The notes under the pieces were generated by a model that saw only the letters and a list, made by a program, of their open reading frames with translations, did no database searches and was not told the origin of the DNA. Below are positions 34,826 through 44,645 of a stretch of DNA of 64,000 nucleotides, in pieces. Position 1 is the stretch's first letter; each line of letters opens with the position of its first letter. The stretch is from contig CACKJD010000004.1 of NCBI GenBank assembly GCA_902600485.1, positions 37,137-101,136 of the forward strand, in the 5' to 3' direction. Source of the DNA: an uncultured Pelagibacteraceae bacterium (GTDB lineage: Bacteria > Pseudomonadota > Alphaproteobacteria > Pelagibacterales > Pelagibacteraceae). Made by a program: the position numbers and the translations under genes.

Positions 34826-36288
34826 GTAAAAATAATGGTGAATATCTAATAATAAGAAATGATAACAAATATGAAGTTATTATTGGTCTTGAAGTTCATG
34901 CACAAGTCTTATCTGAGTCTAAATTATTTTCAACTTCATCAACAAAATTTGGATCAGAACCTAATACTCAAGTTAGCTTGGTCGATGCAGCATTTCCAGG
35001 AATGTTACCAGTAATTAACGAACATTGTATTAAACAAGCTGTTAAGACAGGTATTGGATTAAAAGCTAAGATTAACAAAAGATCAATATTTGATCGAAAA
35101 AATTATTTTTATGCTGATTTGCCTCAAGGTTATCAAATTTCTCAATATAAAGATCCAATTGTGGGCGAGGGATCTGTTACATTAGATATGCCTAATGGGG
35201 AAAAAAATATTGGTATTGAAAGACTTCATTTGGAGCAAGATGCAGGAAAAAGTATCCATGATATAGATCCTCAAAACACATTAGTTGACTTAAATAGATC
35301 AGGCGTAGCTCTAATGGAAATAGTTAGCAAACCTGATTTAAGATCTTTAGATGAAGTAAATGCATATATTAAAAAATTAAGATCTATAATGAGATATTTA
35401 GGAACTTGCGATGGTAATATGCAGGAGGGCTCATTAAGAGCTGATGTAAACGTTTCTGTTCGAAAAAAAGGAGATAAAAAACTAGGCACTAGATGTGAAA
35501 TTAAAAATGTCAATTCTATAAAATTTATGCAAATGGCAATAGATTTTGAAGCTAATCGTCAAGTAGATATAATTGAAGAGGGTGGCTCTATTGATCAAGA
35601 AACAAGATTATTTGATACCAAAAAAAATGAAACAAGATCTATGAGATCTAAAGAAGACGCACATGATTATAGATATTTTCCTGATCCTGACCTTTTACCG
35701 CTTGAATTAAATGATAATTATATAGATCAAATAAAAAAAAATATTCCTGAGCTTCCTGATGAAAAAAAGAAAAGATTTATTGAAAAATTTAAACTATCAC
35801 CTTATGAAGCAAATATACTAGTTTCAGACATTGAAATTTCAAAATATTTTGAGGAAGTTTCAAAAAACTCTGATGTAAAATTAGCTACAAACTGGATAAC
35901 AGGAGAGTTATTTGCATTATTAAACGAAAAAAATATTGAAATAACAGAAAGTCCAATTTCCTCAAAAAATTTATCAAAATTAATTAATTTAATCAAAGAT
36001 GGAACCATTTCAGGCAAGATTGCTAAATCTGTGTTTGAAATAATGAGAGATGGGGATAAAGATCCAATAACTATTGTAGAAGAAAAAGGTTTAAAACAAC
36101 AAAGTGATCCTAAGGAATTAGAAAATTTAATTAATAAAGTAATTATTGAAAACCCAAAAAATGTTGAAGCTTATAAATCAGGAAAAGATAAATTATTTGG
36201 TTTTTTTGTTGGTCAAGTAATGAAAAATTCAAATGGTAAAGCAAATCCTAAACTTGTTAATGAAATTTTGAAAAAAAAATTGAATTAA
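34822..36288 (+). CDS. gatB: Asp/Glu-tRNA(Asn/Gln) amidotransferase subunit B (GTG start)
   Basis: [38 protein letters not shown]. Confidence 0.98.
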   Translation: MSKNNGEYLIIRNDNKYEVIIGLEVHAQVLSESKLFSTSSTKFGSEPNTQVSLVDAAFPGMLPVINEHCIKQAVKTGIGLKAKINKRSIFDRKNYFYADLPQGYQISQYKDPIVGEGSVTLDMPNGEKNIGIERLHLEQDAGKSIHDIDPQNTLVDLNRSGVALMEIVSKPDLRSLDEVNAYIKKLRSIMRYLGTCDGNMQEGSLRADVNVSVRKKGDKKLGTRCEIKNVNSIKFMQMAIDFEANRQVDIIEEGGSIDQETRLFDTKKNETRSMRSKEDAHDYRYFPDPDLLPLELNDNYIDQIKKNIPELPDEKKKRFIEKFKLSPYEANILVSDIEISKYFEEVSKNSDVKLATNWITGELFALLNEKNIEITESPISSKNLSKLINLIKDGTISGKIAKSVFEIMRDGDKDPITIVEEKGLKQQSDPKELENLINKVIIENPKNVEAYKSGKDKLFGFFVGQVMKNSNGKANPKLVNEILKKKLN

Positions 36289-36289
36289 A

Positions 36290-36946
36290 ATGGGTTCAAA
36301 CATTAAGATTACAAACGAACTCGAAGAATATATAAACAATCATTCTTATAAACTAAATCCGATTCAAAGAGAGATTATTAAATATAACAAAACTTTGGGT
36401 GAAATGAAAAAAATGCAAATTTCATTAAGTCAATGTCATCTATTACACCTAATAATAAAATTATATAATCCAAAAAAAATTTTAGAAATTGGAACATTTA
36501 CAGGTTTAAGTGCTTTAACAATGGGATTAGCTATGAATAATGATTCAAATTTAATAGCTATCGACAAAAACAAACAAACTTCTGAAATGGCTAAAAATTT
36601 TTTTATTAAAGCTAATCTTGAAAACAAAATAAATCTTTTGGTAAAAAATGCCATTGATGGACTAGATGAGCTTATTAAAAGCAAAGAAGTTTTTGACTTA
36701 GTATTTATTGATGCTGACAAGGAAAATTATATAAATTATTTTGAAAAATCTTTAAAAATGTTAAAAAAAACAGGGATAATTATAACAGATAATGTTTTAT
36801 GGTACGGTGACGTTATAGATAAAAATAAAAATGACAATCTTACAATTAAAATTCGAGAATTTAATTCGTATATTGATAAAGACAATAGAGTAGAAAATAT
36901 CATTTTACCAATTGGCGATGGTTTATCAATTTGTAGAAAATTATAA
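36290..36946 (+). CDS. class I SAM-dependent O-methyltransferase (COMT/CCoAOMT-like, TrmR-like candidate)
   Basis: 218 aa; KKILEIGTFTGLSALTMGLAM, LVFIDADKENY, IIITDNVLWYGDV, ILPIGDGLSICRK. Confidence 0.88.
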   Translation: MGSNIKITNELEEYINNHSYKLNPIQREIIKYNKTLGEMKKMQISLSQCHLLHLIIKLYNPKKILEIGTFTGLSALTMGLAMNNDSNLIAIDKNKQTSEMAKNFFIKANLENKINLLVKNAIDGLDELIKSKEVFDLVFIDADKENYINYFEKSLKMLKKTGIIITDNVLWYGDVIDKNKNDNLTIKIREFNSYIDKDNRVENIILPIGDGLSICRKL

Positions 36947-37845
36947 TGTATAATATTTTTGGTTTTTACAAATTTAAAAAGATTATAAATCTTAAAAAGA
37001 AAAAGGAATTACTTGATAATTACCTAAAACAAGAAAATTTTAGAGGGACTATAATATTATCCCCAGAAGGTGTAAATGGAACTATAAGCTTTAAAATTGA
37101 TAGGTATATTTCAATAAAAAAAAATATAAAAATAATTTTAAATTTAAAGAACTTTGATAGCGAAAATTTATCACATTATAAATATCAAGCTTTTCACAAA
37201 GGTAAAATTAAAATTAAAAAAGAACTTGTTCCTATTGGTATTAAATTAAAAAAAAGAATTATTAATAATCAAATTGATCCTGAAAATTGGAATAATTTTA
37301 TTAAAAAAAAAAATACTGTCATTATTGATACAAGAAAAAGTTTTGAATTTAAAGTTGGTACTTTTAAAGGATCAATAAATCCAAAACTGAATAATTTTAG
37401 AGACTTTCCAAAATATTTTAAATCATTAAAAAAAAATAATAACATAGGCATGTTTTGTACCGGTGGTATTAGGTGTGAAAAGGCAAGTTTTTATTTGAGA
37501 AATAAAGGTTTCAAAAATGTTTATCAATTAAATGGAGGTATCATTAATTATTTAAATAAAATTGATAAAAAAAAAAGTTTATGGAAAGGTGATTGTTTTG
37601 TCTTTGACAATAGAGTATCGGTAAAACATGGCCTAAAACCTGGCAATTTAAAAATTTGTGCTGGTTGTAGAGAACCTATTACGAAGTTAGAAAAAAAAAA
37701 CAAGCAATATGAGGAAGGAGTTAGCTGTTCTAATTGTTTTCATAAATTAACTGATAAACAAAAACAAAGATTCCGTATGAGACAAAAACAAATCAACCTA
37801 TCTAAAAAAAAAGGTCAAAAATATTTTTATCAAATTGAAAAATAA
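36946..37845 (+). CDS. trhO: rhodanese-domain tRNA uridine(34) hydroxylase, TrhO/YceA family
   Basis: LSPEGVNGTISF N-domain, rhodanese loop MFCTGGIRCEKAS, C-terminal Cys-rich CAGCREPI...CSNCFHKL. Confidence 0.92.
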   Translation: MYNIFGFYKFKKIINLKKKKELLDNYLKQENFRGTIILSPEGVNGTISFKIDRYISIKKNIKIILNLKNFDSENLSHYKYQAFHKGKIKIKKELVPIGIKLKKRIINNQIDPENWNNFIKKKNTVIIDTRKSFEFKVGTFKGSINPKLNNFRDFPKYFKSLKKNNNIGMFCTGGIRCEKASFYLRNKGFKNVYQLNGGIINYLNKIDKKKSLWKGDCFVFDNRVSVKHGLKPGNLKICAGCREPITKLEKKNKQYEEGVSCSNCFHKLTDKQKQRFRMRQKQINLSKKKGQKYFYQIEK

Positions 37846-37850
37846 ATAAT

Positions 37851-39206
37851 ATGTACAAAAAAATTAATTTGTTAAGAGATCCAATTTGGCCATTATTAAG
37901 AAAAGTAACAATTCCTGCTAGTATAGGATCATTATTCCAAACTTTTTATAATTTAGTTGATACTTATTTCGCTGGTAAAATATCACCTGAAGCTCTTAGT
38001 GCTTTGGCTAAATCTTTTCCAATATATTTTATAATAATTGCAATTGGTGTTGGAGTAGGTGCTGCTACAAATACCTTAATCGGAAATTCAATTGGTGAAA
38101 AGAATGAAAAAAGAGCATCAATGTTTGTTGGCCAATCTTTTCTATATGCTGTTTTCGTTTCACTTTTAGTCACCTATGTTGGTTTAAATATTTCAGATTT
38201 TTTATTGGGACTAATGGGATCTAGTTTAGAAAATATTTTATTAACAAGAGAGTATCTTGATATAATATTTTACTGCACTGTTTTAGTTTTAATACAAACA
38301 TCTTTAAATGGCACCCTAAATGCTCAAGGAGATACAAAGAGTTACAGAAATGTTTTAGTTTTTACCTTTTTTTTAAACATAATCTTAAATCCTATATTCA
38401 TATTTGGATATGGTTTTATACCTGCCTTCGGTATTTCTGGAATTGCTATAGCAACCGTTATATGTCAATTTTTAGGTGCAACTTATTTAATTTACAAAGT
38501 TTATTGTTGTAAATTAAAAAAGTATCTATTTTTTGAATGCTTTAAACCAAAAATTTTTTACTTTAAAAACCTAATATTTCAATCTGTTCCAGTTATGTTT
38601 AGTATGCTTTTAATTGGTGTCGGTTTATTTAATGTTTTATATTTTGTAGGAAAATTTGGTGATTTGGCTGCAGCTGGTTATGGCACTGCTTTAAGAATTG
38701 AACAAGTCTTTTTGTTACCAGTTATTGGATTAAATACAGCAGTACTATCTATCTCAAGTCAAAATTTTGGAGCTAAAAATTATGGGCGGATTAGAGAATT
38801 ATATTTAAAAGCTCTCAAATTTGGTTGTTCTTTTATGACATTAGCAGGTATCATAATTTATTTTAATGCATCATTCCTCATAAGTTTATTCACAGAAGAT
38901 TTGAATACAATTAGTTATGGTACAATTTATTTAAAAATTGCAGCTTTAATAGGTCCGATTTATCCCACTTTCTTCATAACAACAGCCTTATTTCAATCAG
39001 TAAAAAGGCCAATATATAGTTTGTACCTTGGTATCTTAAGATTAACGGCTCTACCATTTTTATGTTTATGGTATGTAATAAATATTAAAGATGGATCATA
39101 TGAAGATATTTTCTATACTTTATTATTTACTAATTGGTTTATGGGATTTTGCATATTAATCTTTATTGGATCTTTTTTTAATGCAGTTTTTAAAAAAACT
39201 AGTTAG
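37851..39206 (+). CDS. MATE-family efflux transporter
   Basis: 451 aa, multi-TM; PASIGSLFQTFYNLVDTYFAGKISPEALSALAKSFP; NTLIGNSIGEKNEKRA. Confidence 0.93.
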   Translation: MYKKINLLRDPIWPLLRKVTIPASIGSLFQTFYNLVDTYFAGKISPEALSALAKSFPIYFIIIAIGVGVGAATNTLIGNSIGEKNEKRASMFVGQSFLYAVFVSLLVTYVGLNISDFLLGLMGSSLENILLTREYLDIIFYCTVLVLIQTSLNGTLNAQGDTKSYRNVLVFTFFLNIILNPIFIFGYGFIPAFGISGIAIATVICQFLGATYLIYKVYCCKLKKYLFFECFKPKIFYFKNLIFQSVPVMFSMLLIGVGLFNVLYFVGKFGDLAAAGYGTALRIEQVFLLPVIGLNTAVLSISSQNFGAKNYGRIRELYLKALKFGCSFMTLAGIIIYFNASFLISLFTEDLNTISYGTIYLKIAALIGPIYPTFFITTALFQSVKRPIYSLYLGILRLTALPFLCLWYVINIKDGSYEDIFYTLLFTNWFMGFCILIFIGSFFNAVFKKTS

Positions 39207-39224
39207 ACTTTGCTAACTTTTTTT
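39192..39224. terminator. candidate bidirectional intrinsic terminator across overlapping convergent stop codons
   Basis: AAAAAAA-CT-AGTTAG-ACTTTG-CTAACTTTTTTT; 6-bp stem (39201-39206 / 39213-39218), A-tract on one side and T-tract on the other. Confidence 0.6.
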
Positions 39225-39936
39225 CAAATTTTCTTACAAAATAGGAAACTACTAAAATTAAAATTAGATATTCAAATATTAAAAAAGTATAAATTTCCAA
39301 TGGTCTATAGGTTGTAACAACAAGCTCATTTGCTTTTCTTGTTAAATCACCAATTCCTATAATTGAAACAAGAGAAGACATTTTTAAAACATATACAAAT
39401 TGATTACCAATAGCAGGAAGTATATTTTTAATAGCTTGTGGTAATATTATGAGTCTTAATTTTTTAAAAAAAGAAAACCCAAGAGAGCTACCGGCTTCCC
39501 ATTGAGATTTTTTAATTGAATTTATTCCAGCTCTAAATATTTCAGCTTGAAAAGCACTTTCACTTATTGATAAAGCTATAATACCAGACACAAATGGACT
39601 AAAACTTATACCTGTCATTATTGGTAAACCATAATAAATCCATAAGATTAAAACTAATAATGGTATCGCTCTAACGATTTCTACATAGCCTATATTTATA
39701 TAAGTAAGAAATTTATTTTTTGCTAATGATGGAATTGCAATTATCAGACCTAAAATTATTGAGATAAATATTGAAACTAGGGATATGTATATTGTTGTTG
39801 TAAATCCACTTATGAGAAATTTAAGGTTTGTTAATCCATCAACATTATTTGGGGATAAAATTAACCAGTCCAACTCTTGTTTTGAACAAGAATTAAGAAA
39901 TAATAATATAAATATTAGAAAAATAATATTTTTCAC
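39199..39936 (-). CDS. amino-acid-type (HisM/GlnP-like) ABC transporter permease with lipobox-like N-terminus
   Basis: GFTTTIYISLVSIFISIILGLIIAI; EIVRAIPLLVLILWIYYGLP; SESAFQAEIFRAGINSIKKSQWEAGSSLGFS. Confidence 0.92.
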   Translation of the reverse strand: MKNIIFLIFILLFLNSCSKQELDWLILSPNNVDGLTNLKFLISGFTTTIYISLVSIFISIILGLIIAIPSLAKNKFLTYINIGYVEIVRAIPLLVLILWIYYGLPIMTGISFSPFVSGIIALSISESAFQAEIFRAGINSIKKSQWEAGSSLGFSFFKKLRLIILPQAIKNILPAIGNQFVYVLKMSSLVSIIGIGDLTRKANELVVTTYRPLEIYTFLIFEYLILILVVSYFVRKFEKKLAKSN

Positions 39937-39976
39937 ACATATATTTATAAAGTATTAAATATTAATATCTAATTTA

Positions 39977-40741
39977 TTATAAGCTCTTTAGATTATATTT
40001 TGTTAAAAGTTCTGTAAAAAAACCGGATGATTTTTTATTACTTATCCATTCATTAACGTAATTTTTCCATTTATCATCACCTTTACCAACCATCATTGCT
40101 AAAAATGCAGGATTTTTTTCTCCATCTGGAACAATTGCCAATTGAGGATATTTAATGACTAATTTATTGGCCTCTGTTGAGCTAGTTATATTCCCATCTG
40201 CTCTACCAGCTAAAACTTCTTGAAAATCTCTTGCAGGTGCTTCAACAGAATTTAGTTTTGATTTTGGAAAAAATTCTTTTGCTTTTTCCTCTTGTGAAGT
40301 TCCAAGTGTTGTTGCAATCGTTACTTTACTATCATTTAAAGAGTCCCAAGTTGGAAATTTTTTTAAATTTTTCTTAAGAACAAGGGGCACTGTTCCATAT
40401 TTATAGTAAGTGTCAGTAAATCCTGCAACCTCTGCTCTTTTAGGTGTTTTAGTAACACTTGTTGAGATATCATATCTTCCTGAAGTAATTCCAGATACTA
40501 TAGTTTTCCACTCTGCAGGCACAAATTTAATTGTTACACCCATATCTTTTGCTAATTCATTCATGACATCTATATCAAAACCTCTATATTTATTAGTTGC
40601 AGGATCTTTAATAGTCATAGGATCCCAATCTCCAGTTGTTCCAACTCTTAGCTCACCAGAGGACAAAATTTTGTCAAGACTTGATGAATAAGAGGGTAAT
40701 GCAAAGAATAAACTAAATAAAAGTACTATAATTTTTTTCAT
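39977..40741 (-). CDS. periplasmic family-3 solute-binding protein (cyclohexadienyl-dehydratase-like/amino-acid binding)
   Basis: Signal peptide; [41 protein letters not shown]. Confidence 0.9.
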   Translation of the reverse strand: MKKIIVLLFSLFFALPSYSSSLDKILSSGELRVGTTGDWDPMTIKDPATNKYRGFDIDVMNELAKDMGVTIKFVPAEWKTIVSGITSGRYDISTSVTKTPKRAEVAGFTDTYYKYGTVPLVLKKNLKKFPTWDSLNDSKVTIATTLGTSQEEKAKEFFPKSKLNSVEAPARDFQEVLAGRADGNITSSTEANKLVIKYPQLAIVPDGEKNPAFLAMMVGKGDDKWKNYVNEWISNKKSSGFFTELLTKYNLKSL

Positions 40742-40802
40742 ATTTTATTTAGTACTTAATAAAGGAGAAGATTTCCAGGTTAACCTTGACGCACATAAAC
40801 AA

Positions 40803-41366
40803 TTAGATAAATCTTGCACTATCATTCAACCATAGCCATAAATCTTCTGAAAACGACCTTCTTACAAATAGATTAAGGTTGTTATCATCTCTATTGTGGA
40901 GAATTACATCTATGTGATTAACAATTGTTTGAGCAACAGATCCTTTTTTCTTTTTATATTCATTAAAATTATATGGGCAACTTTTAGACAGTAAATCGTA
41001 CACTTTATTCCCTTTTAGGTTAATCATTATCCAATGATCAGATACATTTGTTACAGCTCCTTGATTTAATTTTGAAATTTCATTAAATAATTTGTCTTCT
41101 AAATTTATTTGGTCATCTAAAGTCATTTTTTTATCATTAGAGTAAATTAACCATTCATCCGGACTCAACCATAATAAATTAAATTTTTCGTTACCAGACG
41201 ATGTATTTGCTTCATTTGGTGGTAAAATCGATAATATTTTTCCAATTTTTGTAGAGAATTCTCTTTTATTGCTTCTAAGATTAATTTTAATTGTAGGCTC
41301 AACTTCAATAATATTTAAATCATTGTATTTTTTTTCTTCTTTAATTGGTGAATAAAAATTAAGCAT
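40803..41366 (-). CDS. soxG: sarcosine oxidase gamma subunit
   Basis: SPDEWLIYSND...AVTNVSDHWIMINLKG...; last gene of soxBDAG order. Confidence 0.9.
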   Translation of the reverse strand: MLNFYSPIKEEKKYNDLNIIEVEPTIKINLRSNKREFSTKIGKILSILPPNEANTSSGNEKFNLLWLSPDEWLIYSNDKKMTLDDQINLEDKLFNEISKLNQGAVTNVSDHWIMINLKGNKVYDLLSKSCPYNFNEYKKKKGSVAQTIVNHIDVILHNRDDNNLNLFVRRSFSEDLWLWLNDSARFI

Positions 41367-44300
41367 TTAATCTTTTATTTTCCTTATCATAAAAAACAGT
41401 GTCGGTAATAGTTACATTGATATTTTTATTTTCCATAGGAACTATTAATTTTTTACCTTTTAGTTTTTTTCCACTCCTTACTACAGCTAGAGCAATAGAT
41501 TTATTAAGATTTGGACTAAAATAACTAGAGGTAACATGACCTAACATATCAATTGGCTTTTCTAAGCTTTCAACAAGTTGGGCTCCTTCTTCTAAAACTT
41601 CCTTTGGATCATCTGTTAATAAACCAACTAATTGTTTTCTATCCTCTCTTATCGTATCACTTCTGTATAATGATCTTTTACCTATAAAATCATATTTCTT
41701 TTTTCCAATAATCCAATCCATTTGAAGGTCTGAAGGTGTTAATGTTCCATCAGTATCTTGACCGGTAATTATGAAACCTTTTTCAGCTCTTAGTAAATGC
41801 ATAGTTTCAGTTCCATATGGTGTAATATTAAATTCTTTGCCTGCTTCTATACATTTCTCCCAAACATCTTTAGCGTAATTAGATTGTACATTAATTTCGT
41901 AACTATGCTCTCCGGTAAAACTAATTCTCATAATACGGCAATTAACATTATCTATTTTTGAATTTTTAAAAGACATATGCGGGAAACTTTCATCTGATAG
42001 ATCTAAACTTGGTATTATTTTTTTAATAATTTTTTTAGAATTTGGTCCACAAATGCTCATTGTTGAATATTGATCTGTTACAGTAGTTAAATATACATTC
42101 AATTCTGGCCATTCTGTTTGTAAATAATCCTCAAGTTTTGATAAAACATTTGCTGCACCACCAGTTGTGGTCGTCATTATATAATGATTTTCCCCAAGTC
42201 TTGTTGTTACACCATCATCATAAACCATTCCATCTTCATTTAGCATTAAACCATACCTACATTTACCAATAGCAAGTTTTGACCATGCATTGGTATAAAC
42301 TCTATTTAAAAATTCAGACGCATCTTCACCTTGTATATCAATTTTTCCTAAAGTAGAGGCATCAAGTATTCCTGCACTTTCTCTTGCAGCTTTACTCTCT
42401 CTTTGAACAGCTTGGTACATAGTTTCTCCATTTTTTGGAAAATACCAAGGCCTTTTCCATTGTCCAACATTTTCAAATTCTGCTTTATTTTCCACATGCC
42501 AATCATGAATAGCTGTTCTTCTTGTATGATCAAAAAACTCGCCAACGTTTCTTCCTACTATTGCTCCAAATGTTAACGGTGTATAAGGAGGCCTAAAGGT
42601 AGTTGTGCCTAGTTCTCCCATATTTGTACCAGTTGTATCAGCGATTATACCCAGTGCATGCATATTTGATAGTTTACCCTGATCAGTTCCCATTCCTGTT
42701 GTAGTATATCTTTTTACATGTTCTATAGATTTAAAGCCTTCTCTTAGAGCTAGTTTTACATCTTTAGCAGTCGAGTCATTTTGAAAATCTAAGAATGGCT
42801 TTGATTTAGATATAGGTTTATTCGAAGGTAACAACCATATATTTCTTTTTTGTTTTTCTTTTGAACATTTAATATCTAAATTTTCATAATCATTTTTATC
42901 TAAGCCAAGAAAAATTTTAATATTTTTGACAGTATTAATTATAACATCATCTAATTCAAAGTCTCCATTTGATGATCCCACACTGATTTGTTCTGATGGC
43001 GTTTTATTTTCATCTGGAATAAAAACATTGTCATTATTCCTAAACTTTAATTTACCACCTGATTGAGTAAACAAATGTACCATTGGCGTCCATCCACCAG
43101 AAATTCCCAAACAATCACATTTGTAAGTAGTTTTGTTACCAACAACGTTTTCACCATCTTTTGATAACTTCATAACATCGATAGATTTAATTCTTTTGTA
43201 CCCATCAGTATTAGTTATTGTATGTCCTCTTAATATTTTTATTCCTGTTTTTTCTATTTTTTCTGAAAGTATTGAGCTAGGATTTTCTCTAATATCTATA
43301 ATTATTTTTACTTTAACTCCACTTTTATTTAATGAAATTGCTGTTTCATAAGCACTATCATTGTTAGTAAACAATGAAATATTTTCCCCAGTTTTTACGC
43401 CATAGTAATCAATATATTTTTTTATAGATGATGATAAAATTATCCCTGGTCTATCATTGTTACTAAAAATTAAAGGTCGTTCAATAGCACCAGTTGCTAT
43501 CACAACTTTTTTAGCTCTTATTTTTAACAATCTTTGTCTAATTTTTTCTTTTCTTTCATTGATACTTAAATGATCAGTTAAATTTTCTCTTGCTAAAAGA
43601 TAATTGTAACCATGAAAAGCAGCAACACTAGTTCTGTTTTTAATTTTTAAGTTTGGTATTTTTTTTAGTTTCTCTATTTGATTTTTTAACCATACATTTG
43701 AAGTTTCATTATTTATTTTGAAAATATCATCATCTTGATATATTGTTGATCCACCAAGATAACTTTTATCATCTATCAACATTGTATTAAGGCCTTTTTC
43801 TGCTGATAATTTAGCTGATAAAATGCCAGAGATACCACCACCAATTACTAAAACATCACAATGTACAAATTGATGATCATACAAATCTTGATCTGGTTCA
43901 GTTGGAGATTTCCCCAATCCAGCTGAATGTCTAATAAAAAATTCATATTTTTCCCAAAAACTTGCGGGCCACATAAAAGTTTTATAATAAAATCCTGCAG
44001 GTAGAAGAGGGGATAGAAAATTATTTATACCCCCAATATCAAAATTTACACTTGGCCAACAGTTTTGGCTAAATGCTTCTAAACCCTCATATAATTCGAT
44101 TTCAGTAGCTCTTACGTTTGGATCAGTTAATGCAGGATCTTTTCCAACCTGAACAATTGCATTAGGTTCTTCTGAGCCACAGGTCATTATTCCTCTGGGT
44201 CTATGATATTTAAAACTTCTTCCAACCAGATGAATATTATTTGCTAATAATGCAGAAGCTAATGTGTCACCTTTGTAACCAAAAAGCTTTTTACCATTAA

Positions 44301-44367
44301 ACTTAAAAGAAATTCTAACAGTTTGATCTATAAAGTTGTTTTTATTAATTCTTAAGTTGTTACTCAT
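41359..44367 (-). CDS. soxA: sarcosine oxidase alpha subunit
   Basis: 1002 aa; N-terminal HLVGRSFKYHRPRGIMTCGSEEPNAIVQVG, FAD motif VLVIGGGISGILSAKLSAE, C-terminal GcvT-like domain. Confidence 0.97.
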   Translation of the reverse strand: MSNNLRINKNNFIDQTVRISFKFNGKKLFGYKGDTLASALLANNIHLVGRSFKYHRPRGIMTCGSEEPNAIVQVGKDPALTDPNVRATEIELYEGLEAFSQNCWPSVNFDIGGINNFLSPLLPAGFYYKTFMWPASFWEKYEFFIRHSAGLGKSPTEPDQDLYDHQFVHCDVLVIGGGISGILSAKLSAEKGLNTMLIDDKSYLGGSTIYQDDDIFKINNETSNVWLKNQIEKLKKIPNLKIKNRTSVAAFHGYNYLLARENLTDHLSINERKEKIRQRLLKIRAKKVVIATGAIERPLIFSNNDRPGIILSSSIKKYIDYYGVKTGENISLFTNNDSAYETAISLNKSGVKVKIIIDIRENPSSILSEKIEKTGIKILRGHTITNTDGYKRIKSIDVMKLSKDGENVVGNKTTYKCDCLGISGGWTPMVHLFTQSGGKLKFRNNDNVFIPDENKTPSEQISVGSSNGDFELDDVIINTVKNIKIFLGLDKNDYENLDIKCSKEKQKRNIWLLPSNKPISKSKPFLDFQNDSTAKDVKLALREGFKSIEHVKRYTTTGMGTDQGKLSNMHALGIIADTTGTNMGELGTTTFRPPYTPLTFGAIVGRNVGEFFDHTRRTAIHDWHVENKAEFENVGQWKRPWYFPKNGETMYQAVQRESKAARESAGILDASTLGKIDIQGEDASEFLNRVYTNAWSKLAIGKCRYGLMLNEDGMVYDDGVTTRLGENHYIMTTTTGGAANVLSKLEDYLQTEWPELNVYLTTVTDQYSTMSICGPNSKKIIKKIIPSLDLSDESFPHMSFKNSKIDNVNCRIMRISFTGEHSYEINVQSNYAKDVWEKCIEAGKEFNITPYGTETMHLLRAEKGFIITGQDTDGTLTPSDLQMDWIIGKKKYDFIGKRSLYRSDTIREDRKQLVGLLTDDPKEVLEEGAQLVESLEKPIDMLGHVTSSYFSPNLNKSIALAVVRSGKKLKGKKLIVPMENKNINVTITDTVFYDKENKRLNA

Positions 44368-44369
44368 AA

Positions 44370-44645
44370 TTATTTTACGGGTGGTCTTTCTCCCATTTTA
44401 TAAACTGCATGTATCTTATCATTTGAAGTATCTCTAACTACATTGAACCATTTTCTGCATCCATGTATGTGGTTCCATCTTTCAAATTGAACTCCTTTTA
44501 TGTTTTTACGCATAAAAAGGTATTCAGCCCATTGATCGTCACTTAATTCTGTAGGTTGTTTTGGTCTTTCAATGTGCGCTTCACCACCACAAGAAAATTC
44601 TGTTTGATCTCTTTCACCACAATATGGACAATTAATTATAAACAT
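44370..44645 (-). CDS. soxD: sarcosine oxidase delta subunit
   Basis: INCPYCGERDQTEFSCGGEAHIERP zinc-binding subunit. Confidence 0.96.
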   Translation of the reverse strand: MFIINCPYCGERDQTEFSCGGEAHIERPKQPTELSDDQWAEYLFMRKNIKGVQFERWNHIHGCRKWFNVVRDTSNDKIHAVYKMGERPPVK

